Made by a program: the position numbers and the translations under genes
Origin: VBCK01 sp035511515
Lineage (GTDB): Bacteria > Pseudomonadota > Gammaproteobacteria > Burkholderiales > Burkholderiaceae_F
Reading direction: 5' to 3'
Length of the DNA: 64,000 nt
NCBI GenBank assembly: GCA_035511515.1
Contig: DATKFG010000015.1
Span: 25,976 to 89,975 of the forward strand
Notes under the pieces: generated by a model
The model's input: only the letters and a program-made list of their open reading frames with translations
What the model was told of the DNA's origin: nothing
The model's database searches: none
In this document: in pieces, positions 17,304 through 27,832 of the stretch
Layout of the letters: every line of letters begins with the position of its first letter
How positions within the stretch are numbered: position 1 is the stretch's first letter

Positions 17304-17615
17304 TCAGACGCCCAGCAGCCGGTTCAGCAGGATCAGCAGACTCGCGTCCTTGCTCTCTTCGTACAGCCCACCGACCAGGGCCGCGTTGTACAGCTCACGC
17401 AGTCGATGCAGGCTGCCGCGCGCGCCCTCGCTCGGCGGGGCGCCCCCGGCCAACAGGTCGCGCAGCACATGCGCCTCGCGCTTGAGCGCGGCGGCCATTT
17501 TCGGGTCGCGCTGTGAGAACCGGTCGGCCAGCCGCGTCACCGACGCCTCGACCTCGCGCATCGCCTCCAGGTCAAGATCGGCCTCGGCGCGCGACTCCTC
17601 GGGGGTGCTGGCCAT
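17304..17615 (-). CDS. Hypothetical small helical protein
   Basis: The protein has 103 residues (MASTPEESRAEADLDLEAMREVEASVTRLADRF...), is acidic at the N-terminus and probably all-helical. It ends LYEESKDASLLILLNRLLGV. GGGAAGGGAAG precedes the ATG at 17615. I do not recognise a family; no signal peptide or transmembrane segment is seen. It is divergent from yaeQ by 86 bp. Confidence 0.65.
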   Translation of the reverse strand: MASTPEESRAEADLDLEAMREVEASVTRLADRFSQRDPKMAAALKREAHVLRDLLAGGAPPSEGARGSLHRLRELYNAALVGGLYEESKDASLLILLNRLLGV

Positions 17616-17701
17616 CGGCTTCCCTTCCCACTGCCTGAGTCCCGGCAGTCCAAGTGTACCGGTTGATGGGCCGTTGGGCCGCGCTGCGGCATGATGCGGC
17701 C

Positions 17702-18262
17702 ATGGCCCTGAACGCAACGGTTTACACCTTCGATATCGACCTGGCCGATGCCGACCGTCACGTCTATGAAAGCCTTAACCTGCGGGTTGCCTGCCACCCG
17801 TCGGAAACGCCGGACTTCCTGGCAACGCGCGTGCTGGCCTACTGCCGCGAACACGCGCCGGGCATCGGCTTCTCGGCCGGGCTATCGACGCCGGATGAGC
17901 CCGCGATCCACGTGCGCGACGCTACCGGCGCGCTGCTCGCCTGGATCGACATCGGCGTGCCCGACGCGGCCCGCGTACATCGGGCCAGCAAGGCGGCGCC
18001 GCGGGTGGCCGTTTACACCCACAAGCCCGCCGAGCAGCTGCGCAAGGCCCTGGCCGGCGAGCACATCCACCGGTCCGAGTCGCTCTCTCTGATCGAGGTC
18101 GATCGCGGGCTGCTGGGCCAATGGACAGCCCTGCTGCAGCGGCGGATGAAACTGGCGCTGTCGTTCAGCGGCGGCGAGATCTATCTGACGCTGGGCGAAC
18201 AGACGCTGACCGGAGCGCTCAGGCCGATCGCTCTGGATCCCGATCCGATGCGCGAGGGCTGA
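17702..18262 (+). CDS. yaeQ: YaeQ family protein
   Basis: The 186-residue protein matches YaeQ throughout: MALNATVYTFDIDLADADRHVYESLNLRVACHPSE, FSAGLSTPDEPAI, WIDIGVPDAARVHRASKAAPRVAVYTHK. It has a PD-(D/E)xK-nuclease-like fold. Escherichia coli YaeQ was reported to complement RfaH loss, but its true role is unclear. It is convergent with lon, 15 bp apart. Confidence 0.92.
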   Translation: MALNATVYTFDIDLADADRHVYESLNLRVACHPSETPDFLATRVLAYCREHAPGIGFSAGLSTPDEPAIHVRDATGALLAWIDIGVPDAARVHRASKAAPRVAVYTHKPAEQLRKALAGEHIHRSESLSLIEVDRGLLGQWTALLQRRMKLALSFSGGEIYLTLGEQTLTGALRPIALDPDPMREG

Positions 18263-18277
18263 GCCAGAAGCGGGCGG

Positions 18278-20700
<2,423 letters not shown>

Positions 20701-20704
<4 letters not shown>

Positions 20705-21108
20705 GCGGCCTCCTTCAGTTTGTTGAACGTCAACAGCAGGCAACCGTCCACCAGTTCCTGTGCAGCCGGCTCCAAGGCATGCAAAGGCAATGGGATGTGC
20801 CGCTCGAATCGGCCATACGGGATCTCGATCCGGTGGATGCGCGCCGCCCGCCGCGCGGGCAATCCGCGCACGCCGGACACCGTGATGCCGCCCGGTTCCA
20901 GATTCACGACGATGGCGGCAGCAGGCACGCCCGGCAGCGCGACATAGACGATCACCGCGTCCTCGCTTTCCACCACATCGACGGGCGGCTCCCAGCACCG
21001 GGTGTTGGCGGCGCTTGCAAGGAAGAATTGCCTGTGCAGCCGTTCCGCCTGCTCCAGCAGAGACAGCGCGTCATCCCACATCCAGGCGGACAGGTCTCGT
21101 GATCTCAT
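20701..21108 (-). CDS. Small heat-shock protein (Hsp20/alpha-crystallin family)
   Basis: The 135-residue protein has an N-terminal helical region (SAWMWDDALSLLEQAERLHRQFF) and an alpha-crystallin core: WEPPVDVVESEDAVIVYVALPGVPAAAIVVNLEPGGITVSGVR, then HRIEIPYGRFERHIPLP and VDGCLLLTFNK. It holds unfolding proteins. The ATG at 21108 has GGAG upstream and lies about 22 nt from the predicted transcription start of a sigma-32-type promoter. The stop overlaps the lon start, so chaperone and protease are made together. Confidence 0.9.
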
Positions 21109-21136
21109 GGCGCTCCAGGCCTTTCGTCGACGGTTA

Positions 21137-21167
21137 TAGATGGGGTCGGCAAAGGGGGGGTTCAATG
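21137..21167 (-). promoter_or_regulatory. Sigma-32 (heat shock) promoter of hsp20-lon
   Basis: On the minus strand, CATTGAA (21167-21161) and CCCCATCTA (21145-21137) are separated by 15 bp. The -10 element matches the sigma-32 consensus CCCCATnTA exactly, and the -35 keeps the TTGAA core of CTTGAAA. Position fits a start site near 21130. Confidence 0.75.
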
Positions 21168-21362
21168 GCTCCGAATTCCGCCTGCGCAACCTCTTGCCGA
21201 ACCACCGGCCCGCGGATTTTCTAGCCTTTGCGGCATCGAATACCCTGAGGGGCGAATGGCTATAGCGAGGTGGGCGCCGCAGGTCCGGCCTGACGCGCCG
21301 GAGCCCCTGCGGCGAGGCCAGGTTCCATATACTGCGCCGTCACCGGTTACGAGGAGGATAAA

Positions 21363-21725
21363 TTGCGTCCGCGCCCAACACCACCACGGGCAACGAAATG
21401 GGCGCGCGCCATGGCCGCTGCCGCCTGGCTGACGTGCATTGCCTCGGTCGCCTTCGCTGCCGAAGATCAGTCAGAGCACCCGGCACCGGAATCGCATGCG
21501 GTTCGGGACTCGCTCGTGACGGGCGCGAACAAGGTTGGAGACGCCTTGAAGAGCGGTGCGCAGAAGGTCGGCCCGCCGATCGATCACGGTCTGGCCACTG
21601 CGAAGAAGGCCGTCAAGAAATCCGCCCATGCAGTCGGCACGGCGCTAAAAGAAACCGGCGACAGGATTGAGCAGAAGGTCAGCGGCAAATCCGCCGACAA
21701 GCCCGCGCAATCCACGCCCAAATAG
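21363..21725 (+). CDS. Small exported Ala/Lys-rich helical protein
   Basis: The 120-residue protein starts at TTG 21363 behind a strong GAGGAGG site. A signal peptide (AMAAAAWLTCIASVAFAA) is followed by an amphipathic helix-forming region (NKVGDALKSGAQKVGPPIDHGLATAKKAVKKSAHAVGTALKETGDRI) with 11-residue-like periodicity. It resembles apolipoprotein- or LEA-like exported helical proteins of proteobacteria. The function is unknown. Confidence 0.75.
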   Translation: MRPRPTPPRATKWARAMAAAAWLTCIASVAFAAEDQSEHPAPESHAVRDSLVTGANKVGDALKSGAQKVGPPIDHGLATAKKAVKKSAHAVGTALKETGDRIEQKVSGKSADKPAQSTPK

Positions 21726-21755
21726 GCACACGGGCAGCCTGTTCGCAAAGGCCGT

Positions 21756-22403
21756 TCAGGTCGCCGCCGTCGCCCGGGCCGCCTGCTTCAAGGCCTGCAG
21801 CAGCACGTCGACCGACTGAGCGCCATAGACCGGGATTTGTCCGATCTGAAAAAACGGCACGCTGGATATCCCGGCAGCCCTGCCCTCGGCTTCGAGCGCG
21901 CGCACTTCATCGCCATACTCCTCGCTGCTCAGGACGGCCTTGACCCTGGCTTCGGGCAGACCCGCTTCGACAGCGAGCGCGCCGAGCTGGCCGTTGTCCG
22001 ACAGATCGCGGCCTTCGATGAAATAGCCGGCGAACAAGCGGTCGGCCAGGCGCGTTGGGTCGGCCTCGTGCGCCGCAAGACGCATCAGGCGATGCGCCGC
22101 CAGGGTATTCGGGGTCCGCAACATGAGCGCATGGTTGAAAGCGATGCCATCGCCACGGCCGACAGCCGCTACTTGGGCGTCGAGCGCGCTGGAGCGCTCC
22201 CAGCTTCCAAACTTCGCCGTGCGATACGTCCGACGGTCGATTCCGGCTTTCGGCATCGTCGGATTGAGCTGGAACGGACGCCAGCGCATCTGCACCGCCA
22301 CATCCTCGGGCAGCTGCGTGAGAGCCGTCTGCAAACGGCGTTCACCGATAAGGCACCACGGGCAGACAAAATCAGAGGTCAGTGAGATCTGAATCGGACT
22401 CAT
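21756..22403 (-). CDS. DsbA-family (FrnE-like) thioredoxin-fold oxidoreductase
   Basis: The 215-residue protein has the redox motif CPWC in SDFVCPWCLIGERRL, the cytoplasmic FrnE/HCCA-isomerase-like layout with a helical insert, and the cis-Pro loop SSVPFFQI near the C-terminus. There is no signal peptide. It is probably a cytoplasmic disulfide oxidoreductase or polyketide-type isomerase; the substrate is unknown. Confidence 0.88.
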   Translation of the reverse strand: MSPIQISLTSDFVCPWCLIGERRLQTALTQLPEDVAVQMRWRPFQLNPTMPKAGIDRRTYRTAKFGSWERSSALDAQVAAVGRGDGIAFNHALMLRTPNTLAAHRLMRLAAHEADPTRLADRLFAGYFIEGRDLSDNGQLGALAVEAGLPEARVKAVLSSEEYGDEVRALEAEGRAAGISSVPFFQIGQIPVYGAQSVDVLLQALKQAARATAAT

Positions 22404-22500
22404 AGGCGTTGTCTCGTCTGCGGCGCTTCGGGCATGTTGGGATCAAAAACTGCGTTTCAAGTCATTCGCGATGCCGACGCGCCCACGATAAAATTACCCT

Positions 22501-23340
22501 GTGGCATCGACCCTTCTGCAGCTGTATCCGCAAGTGCGGCAGGCCTCGCTGCGAGGGCTGTACCTTGCCCAACGCCTGCATGCGCTCGCCCCTGCCGGAG
22601 TGCCCTTCGTTTACGGCAATTTCGTCACCAGCCTGGACGGGCGGATTGCACTGCGCGACCCCGCAAGCGGGCAAAGCCGCCTGCCGCAGGCTTTGACGAG
22701 CGAGAGCGATTTGCGTTTGTTGCTCGAATTGCACGCGCAAGCCGATTGCCTGGTCACGCACGGCGGATACCTGCGCGCGATCGCTCAGAAGCGCCTGGAC
22801 GATATCCTGCAGGTCGGCACCGTACCCGGCCATCAGGATCTCGCCTCGTGGCGACGGGCCAATGGCCTGCGCCCGCAGCCGGCAATTTGCGTCGCGAGCG
22901 CCAGTCTGGATTTCTCTTTGCCCGACTCCATCGGGAAGCATCAGCAGCAAGTCTTCATAGCAACCGGAGGGCAGGCCGACGCGGCACGGCGGCACCAGCT
23001 CGAACGCGGAGGCTGCGAGGTCGTCATCGCGGGTGCAGGTTCGTACGTCGAGGGCAGGCCGCTGGTTGATGCGTTGGCACAAAAGGGCTTCCGGAGCGCG
23101 TTCTTGCTGGCCGGACCGCGCATGCTCGAGACGATGCTGCGCGACCGAGTGCTGTCACGCCTGTATGTCACGCTGACACATCGACTCCTGGGCGGCGAGA
23201 ACTTTCGTTCAATGATCGAAGGAGCTCAGCTGCAGGAAGCCGGTCGCCTGAAACTGGGCACCCTCTATCTCGATTCCGAATCATCGAACGGTACCGGCCA
23301 GTTCTTCGCTCAGTTCGAGCCGCTGCTTAGTCCACCCTAA
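22501..23340 (+). CDS. RibD C-terminal/DHFR-fold reductase
   Basis: The 279-residue protein starts at GTG 22501. A helical N-terminus leads into a RibD_C fold: VPFVYGNFVTSLDGRIAL, LLLELHAQADCLVTHGGYLRAIA, and FRSAFLLAGPRMLETMLRDRVLSRLYVTLTHRLLGG. It lacks the RibD deaminase domain. Such stand-alone proteins are NADPH-dependent pyrimidine or pterin-like reductases; the substrate is unassigned. Confidence 0.82.
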   Translation: MASTLLQLYPQVRQASLRGLYLAQRLHALAPAGVPFVYGNFVTSLDGRIALRDPASGQSRLPQALTSESDLRLLLELHAQADCLVTHGGYLRAIAQKRLDDILQVGTVPGHQDLASWRRANGLRPQPAICVASASLDFSLPDSIGKHQQQVFIATGGQADAARRHQLERGGCEVVIAGAGSYVEGRPLVDALAQKGFRSAFLLAGPRMLETMLRDRVLSRLYVTLTHRLLGGENFRSMIEGAQLQEAGRLKLGTLYLDSESSNGTGQFFAQFEPLLSPP

Positions 23341-23414
23341 TGGCCTGACGCGCGGCAAGCAAGCCAATGGCTCGTGGCGATGATGGCGCTGCTGATCGGG
23401 CCAAGCCGGTCGGG

Positions 23415-24062
23415 TCACGCTCGCCTGCGCAGAAAAACGTGGGTCGCACGCTCGCCTGCGACGCACCTGACGCACTCATAGCCCAGAGCGCGCATATCGA
23501 CGCCGTGCCAGAGATGCTCTCCCGAACCGAGTAACACCGGTCGGATGGCCAGATGCAGCTCGTCAATCAGGCCTGCTCGCAGATACTGCCGGACCATCGA
23601 TACGCCGCCACCGAGGCGGACGTCGCGGCCGCCCGCCGCAGCGGTCGCCTGCTCCAAAGCAGCGTGAACGCCTTCGGTGACAAAGCGAAACTGCGTACCC
23701 CCCGCCATCGTGAGCGGCGCCCGCGGGTGATGCGTCACCACGAAGACCGGCGTGTGATAGGGCGGCTCCTCGCCCCACCAGCCCTTCCAGCTGTCGTCCA
23801 GCCAAGGACCCCGGACAGGGCCAAACATGTTGCGTCCAAGAATCCAGGCACCGATTCCGTCGAAGCCTTGCTCGGCGATTCCGTTATCGACTCCTGTTTC
23901 TCCATCGTCATGGCCGTGCATCCTGCGCCATAAGCGTGTGTGGAAGAACCACTCCATCAACTCGGGACCCCCGACGCCGAGCGGATTCTGCAGATCCTGG
24001 TTCAGCCCGGCGCCGTAGCCATCGATGGAAATCGCGAAGCTCTGGACGCGCAGTTTCGACAT
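23415..24062 (-). CDS. Dihydrofolate reductase family protein (RibD_C fold)
   Basis: The 215-residue protein MSKLRVQSFAISIDGYGAG... carries the family landmarks AWILGRNMFG, PVFVVTHHPRAPL, DVRLGGGVSMVRQYLRAGLIDELHLAIRPVLLGSGEHL. These are seen in the YyaP/YwjB-type DHFR-like proteins common in soil bacteria. The ATG at 24062 is preceded by GGGGGGAA. It is convergent with another RibD_C-fold gene. Confidence 0.9.
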   Translation of the reverse strand: MSKLRVQSFAISIDGYGAGLNQDLQNPLGVGGPELMEWFFHTRLWRRMHGHDDGETGVDNGIAEQGFDGIGAWILGRNMFGPVRGPWLDDSWKGWWGEEPPYHTPVFVVTHHPRAPLTMAGGTQFRFVTEGVHAALEQATAAAGGRDVRLGGGVSMVRQYLRAGLIDELHLAIRPVLLGSGEHLWHGVDMRALGYECVRCVAGERATHVFLRRRA

Positions 24063-24161
24063 GAGATTCCCCCCGCCGGCCGCACGCGCAACCTCGGACG
24101 AATTCGAAGCGCCCATTTTATCGCTGACCTCTGGTCGAGTGCGCGGAGCACGAACCGCAAG

Positions 24162-25187
24162 TCAGGGCTTCCATCCAAAGACCAAGATCCGAAAGGACCC
24201 GTCGGCGGGCTCGAAACCTGACAACCTGAGGTGAAAATCGGCGGTGGGCAGATAAATGCGGCCCGTTTCAGAATCCAGCGCGCCGGTATGGGCACCCACG
24301 GCCGTTGCAACCTTCGCGACGACCCTGAGCTCGCCTTCTGCGCTCGCGGCGATGATTGGCAGCGTCCCGTCCCGACCACAAGGAATCAGGAAGACTTTCC
24401 GCGATGCGTCGAAGATCACCGCGTCCGGGTGTCGATCGATTGGCACCTTGGACAGCTGCTTGCCGCCGTTAGCGCGGATGCCGACGGCCAGTCGATTGCT
24501 GCATGCAGCCACCAACAAGCCTGCCTCCTGATCGAGCGCCAGGCCGGTCGGTCCGTCGCAACCCGCAAGAGGGTAGCGGGTCGATACCTTTCGTTGCGCC
24601 GTATCGATGACCGCAATTTCGTTGCCGGTTTCGATGTTGACGAAGACCCGGCCTTGGCCGTCCGCCACAGCGGCTTCCAACTTGCCTCCAACCGAGATCC
24701 TGCCTGGTGAGTCACCATGCACCGGATCGATCAGCGTGACGGTACCGTCTTTGCCATCCATCACAAAAACAAGCCTGCTGGCGGGATCAAATACCGCACC
24801 ATCCGGCTTTTGTCCGGTACCGATTTCCGCGCGCACCTTGCCTGAAACGCCGTCAAACAAGGTCACAGTGTCACTGTCACCGTTGGTGCTCAATACTTGA
24901 CCATCCGGCAATGGCAGCACGGTATGGACGTGTTTTCCGGGCACCACCTGATGGATCACCTGACCGTTGCGCAAATCGACCGCCATGACGCCGTAGCCGC
25001 GCGCGACATAAAGCCGATGTGCCCTCGGGTCGACGGCGGCGTAGTCAAAGCGGGCGTCGCCACCACCGTCCGAGATCGTCTGCAAAAGAGACAGATCCAA
25101 TTGCCGAGTCACTGTGTCGGCGTCCGACACACCGGAACACGCCAATGCAGGCAGGCCCAGCACCACCAGCGTCAGAAGATGTCTCAT
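24162..25187 (-). CDS. YncE-like seven-bladed beta-propeller periplasmic protein
   Basis: The 341-residue protein has a lipoprotein-like or Sec signal (LLTLVVLGLPALACSG, cysteine at 17). Propeller blades follow, of the form RLYVARGYGVMAVDLRNGQVI, QVLSTNGDSDTVTLFDGVSGKV, RLVFVMDGKDGTVTLIDPV and RVFVNIETGNEIAVIDTAQRKV. It follows the TonB-dependent receptor by 42 nt in the same direction and is presumably coexpressed. A periplasmic ligand-binding or scavenging role is plausible, but the propeller gives no substrate. Confidence 0.85.
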   Translation of the reverse strand: MRHLLTLVVLGLPALACSGVSDADTVTRQLDLSLLQTISDGGGDARFDYAAVDPRAHRLYVARGYGVMAVDLRNGQVIHQVVPGKHVHTVLPLPDGQVLSTNGDSDTVTLFDGVSGKVRAEIGTGQKPDGAVFDPASRLVFVMDGKDGTVTLIDPVHGDSPGRISVGGKLEAAVADGQGRVFVNIETGNEIAVIDTAQRKVSTRYPLAGCDGPTGLALDQEAGLLVAACSNRLAVGIRANGGKQLSKVPIDRHPDAVIFDASRKVFLIPCGRDGTLPIIAASAEGELRVVAKVATAVGAHTGALDSETGRIYLPTADFHLRLSGFEPADGSFRILVFGWKP

Positions 25188-25229
25188 GCTCGACCTCCCG
25201 GTCGCGACAGTCGTTGCAATTGCCGACGA

Positions 25230-27659
25230 TCAGAGGTCACGCCTGAGCGTCAGGCCGATCAGGCGCGGCGGCGCCCTTGTCACCGCATAGATCTTGTTCG
25301 CCGGATCCGCCGCTTCGCCCGGAGTCAGATAGAAGCCAGTGACGTCGGTGGCGAACACGACAGGCCGTCGATTCGTCACATCGCTGGCGAAAAGCGTGGC
25401 ATGCCATTTGTCCGACTCGGAGTTCCAGATCGCGTGAAGGTTCACGATCCCGTCGAACCTGCCCTGCCGCAGGATGAAGTCCGGCTCGGAATTGGAGTCT
25501 GAAAAATAGACCTTGGTCCGGTAGGTGTAGTCGCCGCCTACGTTGAACGTGCCGGGGAGCGACTGGATAGACCCCCTCGTCTCGGCGCTCAGATGGATGT
25601 TGTGCCTGGGCGTTTCCGGGATGCGATGGCCGGTGTTGTTCTGCGACAACGACTGAACGTATTCCGTATAGCGCGCGAGATCGTAGGCGTACGCCAACCC
25701 CAGAGTCAGCCAACGGGTCGGCGCTCCGACCATCTCCAGTTCGAGACCCTCCGCGCGTGCTGCGCCCGCATTTCTCGTTTCAAACACCGCAGTCTGCGGG
25801 TTGAACTGATTGGTCTGCATGTCTTTGTAATCTGCGATGAAAGCTGCTGCGTTGAGCTCAAAGCGCCTCGCCGGTGAGACGTACTTGCTGCCGATCTCAT
25901 AACTCCAGACTGTTTCCGGTCTGAAGGCTGTCCCGAGGTGCTGCGATACTGCCGTGCTCGAGCTGCCGAAGTCGGACGATGCGGACGTATCCCAGCCGCC
26001 GCTCTTGTAGCCTCGTGCAGCCGTGGCATAGAGCAGCAGGCCCTTATGCGCCTGGTAGGACAAGGTCGCTTTGGGAGTGAAAGACCACCATGTCGCGGAA
26101 TAGTTGGCCGAGGCGCCCGGAAAGATCGCGGGATAGATGGCGTCGAACGGGTTCCCCGGCGCAAACGTCGGCACAATCGCCGATGAGCCGCTCTTGCTTT
26201 CCCATTGACCTCGACCTCCAAGCGTCAACCTCAGTTTGTCGAGAATCGGAAGACCTGCCTCGCCAAAGACCGCACCCACGTCGTTAGAGATTTTCTGATC
26301 AATGTTCTGCATGACGCCCAGGACGGGGATCGGGAATTGACCGGCATTCACTGTGCTGTGGTTCAGGTTGAAGGTATCCAGATCGTCCTGCTGCTTGTTG
26401 GCGTGCAGGTAGAACAGGCCGCCGAGCCAGCTAAGGCCTGGGCCCGACGGGGATGCCAGACGAATTTCTTCGGTGTACTGCTTGTTTTGAATATCCGTCG
26501 AAGCGAGCGCCTGATTGTCGGGATCGGCCAGCCGCGACCGAGTCGTGCTGTCGTGCACTCGCCGGAAGCCGGAAATCGAGGTCAGCGTGGACCACGATGT
26601 GTTCCATTCCACTCGCACACTCGTGCCCCCGACGTTGCTGTTACCTGTCGCATCGATGCCCTGACTGGTGTCATTTGGGTTGTAGGACAGGTTCGGGTGC
26701 TGCGACGGCTCGATATTTCCGGAGAGCTGGGGAATTCTTGGCGTGGAAAGGTCGTGCGTGAAGTCGCCGCTGAGCAGCACCTTGAGGTTATCGCCGGGTT
26801 GCCACAACAGCTGGCCGCGCCCGTTTCCAACGGCGTCGCCGCCGGTCTTATCGTGCAGAGTCACGTTGTTCACATAGTCATCGCGATGCTTGACATCCAT
26901 CGTCAACTTGCCGGCCAGCTGGTCCGCGATCAGCGGACCGGTCCACAGCCCGCGAACCTGCGCCAGATTGTTCGACCCGTACGTACCCTCGATCTTCCCT
27001 ATTCCCCCTTCCCGGAAGCTTGGCTCAAGGGTATGGATGACAATCGCGCCTCCGGTCACATTGCGTCCGAACAGCGTTCCTTGCGGGCCGCGCAGCACCT
27101 CGATGCTGCTCAGATCGTACAAATCGGGACTGTTGTCCCCGACACCGGTGGTTGGAACGTCGTCAATGAATGTCGTGACCGAGTCGTCCCATCCGGCGCC
27201 AGGCGTGTCGATCAGCGTTCCGCGAATTGAAATGTAGGTCTCGCCCTTGATGATCTGCACAAACGTGACGCCTGGCACGCGCAGCGCGACGTCGTCCAGA
27301 CCTTGAATGTGCTCGCGCTCGATCGCATCCGGTGTGAACACGGAGACCGCTACGGGCGTGTCTTCCAGTTTGGTCTTGCGCTTCTCCGCCGTGACGATGA
27401 CTGCCGGAATGGCTTCTTGGTCCGACTCCGAGGTGCCGGCGTCGGTGTTCGATGCGCCCGGGGAAGGTGCCGCCTTGGCGTCGGCGGTTGACGTTGGCGG
27501 CGCCGGGGTTGCGACCGGGTCCGCCGTTGCCGTCTCGAAGGACACGGCGTAGAGACCGGATGCCACGATGAATGACATGAGCCTGGTCAATCGGGGTGGC
27601 CCAACGGTCCAATGCGGGCCGAGTGGGCCGATCCGATCCCGAGGTCTCCAGCCTTTCAT
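25230..27659 (-). CDS. TonB-dependent outer-membrane receptor
   Basis: The 809-residue protein has an N-terminal export signal with a long basic leader. A TonB-box-like AVIVTAEKRKTKLEDTPVAVSVF precedes a plug (LRVPGVTFVQIIKGETYISIRG ... IEVLRGPQGTLFGRNVTGGAIVI), and a 22-stranded barrel ends in the aromatic LIGLTLRRDL. It resembles the broad class used for carbohydrates, aromatics and other organic substrates rather than classical siderophore receptors. AAGGAGG precedes the ATG at 27659. A 9-bp perfect inverted repeat lies just upstream of this site, so a repressor could block expression. Confidence 0.93.
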   Translation of the reverse strand: MKGWRPRDRIGPLGPHWTVGPPRLTRLMSFIVASGLYAVSFETATADPVATPAPPTSTADAKAAPSPGASNTDAGTSESDQEAIPAVIVTAEKRKTKLEDTPVAVSVFTPDAIEREHIQGLDDVALRVPGVTFVQIIKGETYISIRGTLIDTPGAGWDDSVTTFIDDVPTTGVGDNSPDLYDLSSIEVLRGPQGTLFGRNVTGGAIVIHTLEPSFREGGIGKIEGTYGSNNLAQVRGLWTGPLIADQLAGKLTMDVKHRDDYVNNVTLHDKTGGDAVGNGRGQLLWQPGDNLKVLLSGDFTHDLSTPRIPQLSGNIEPSQHPNLSYNPNDTSQGIDATGNSNVGGTSVRVEWNTSWSTLTSISGFRRVHDSTTRSRLADPDNQALASTDIQNKQYTEEIRLASPSGPGLSWLGGLFYLHANKQQDDLDTFNLNHSTVNAGQFPIPVLGVMQNIDQKISNDVGAVFGEAGLPILDKLRLTLGGRGQWESKSGSSAIVPTFAPGNPFDAIYPAIFPGASANYSATWWSFTPKATLSYQAHKGLLLYATAARGYKSGGWDTSASSDFGSSSTAVSQHLGTAFRPETVWSYEIGSKYVSPARRFELNAAAFIADYKDMQTNQFNPQTAVFETRNAGAARAEGLELEMVGAPTRWLTLGLAYAYDLARYTEYVQSLSQNNTGHRIPETPRHNIHLSAETRGSIQSLPGTFNVGGDYTYRTKVYFSDSNSEPDFILRQGRFDGIVNLHAIWNSESDKWHATLFASDVTNRRPVVFATDVTGFYLTPGEAADPANKIYAVTRAPPRLIGLTLRRDL

Positions 27660-27672
27660 CGCGCTCCTCCTT

Positions 27673-27695
27673 ATATTGATTCAAATAATCAATAT
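27673..27695. promoter_or_regulatory. Palindromic operator candidate upstream of the TonB receptor
   Basis: Arms ATATTGATT (27673-27681) and AATCAATAT (27687-27695) are perfect inverted repeats around a 5-nt spacer. The site ends about 14 nt from the start codon at 27659 and adjoins the ribosome binding site. The ATTGAT half-sites recur at 29085 and 29148. Confidence 0.6.
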
Positions 27696-27748
27696 TTGTT
27701 GTTATGAGATGACTGAGGGCGCATATGTACATCTTGTCGATCACCAGG

Positions 27749-27758
27749 TCAATCTTGA
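27749..27758. promoter_or_regulatory. TCAATCTTGA dyad, second candidate site upstream of the TonB receptor
   Basis: TCAA and TTGA half-sites sit around TC. The site is 90 bp upstream of the receptor start and close to the core TCAATATTGA at 29085. It is a short motif and may be coincidental. Confidence 0.35.
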
Positions 27759-27832
27759 TTACCGTTATCAACATCAAAGTCAGAACGCCGCGGCCAGCAA
27801 CTGGCCGCGCAACGCGGGTTCCGGATTCGGTT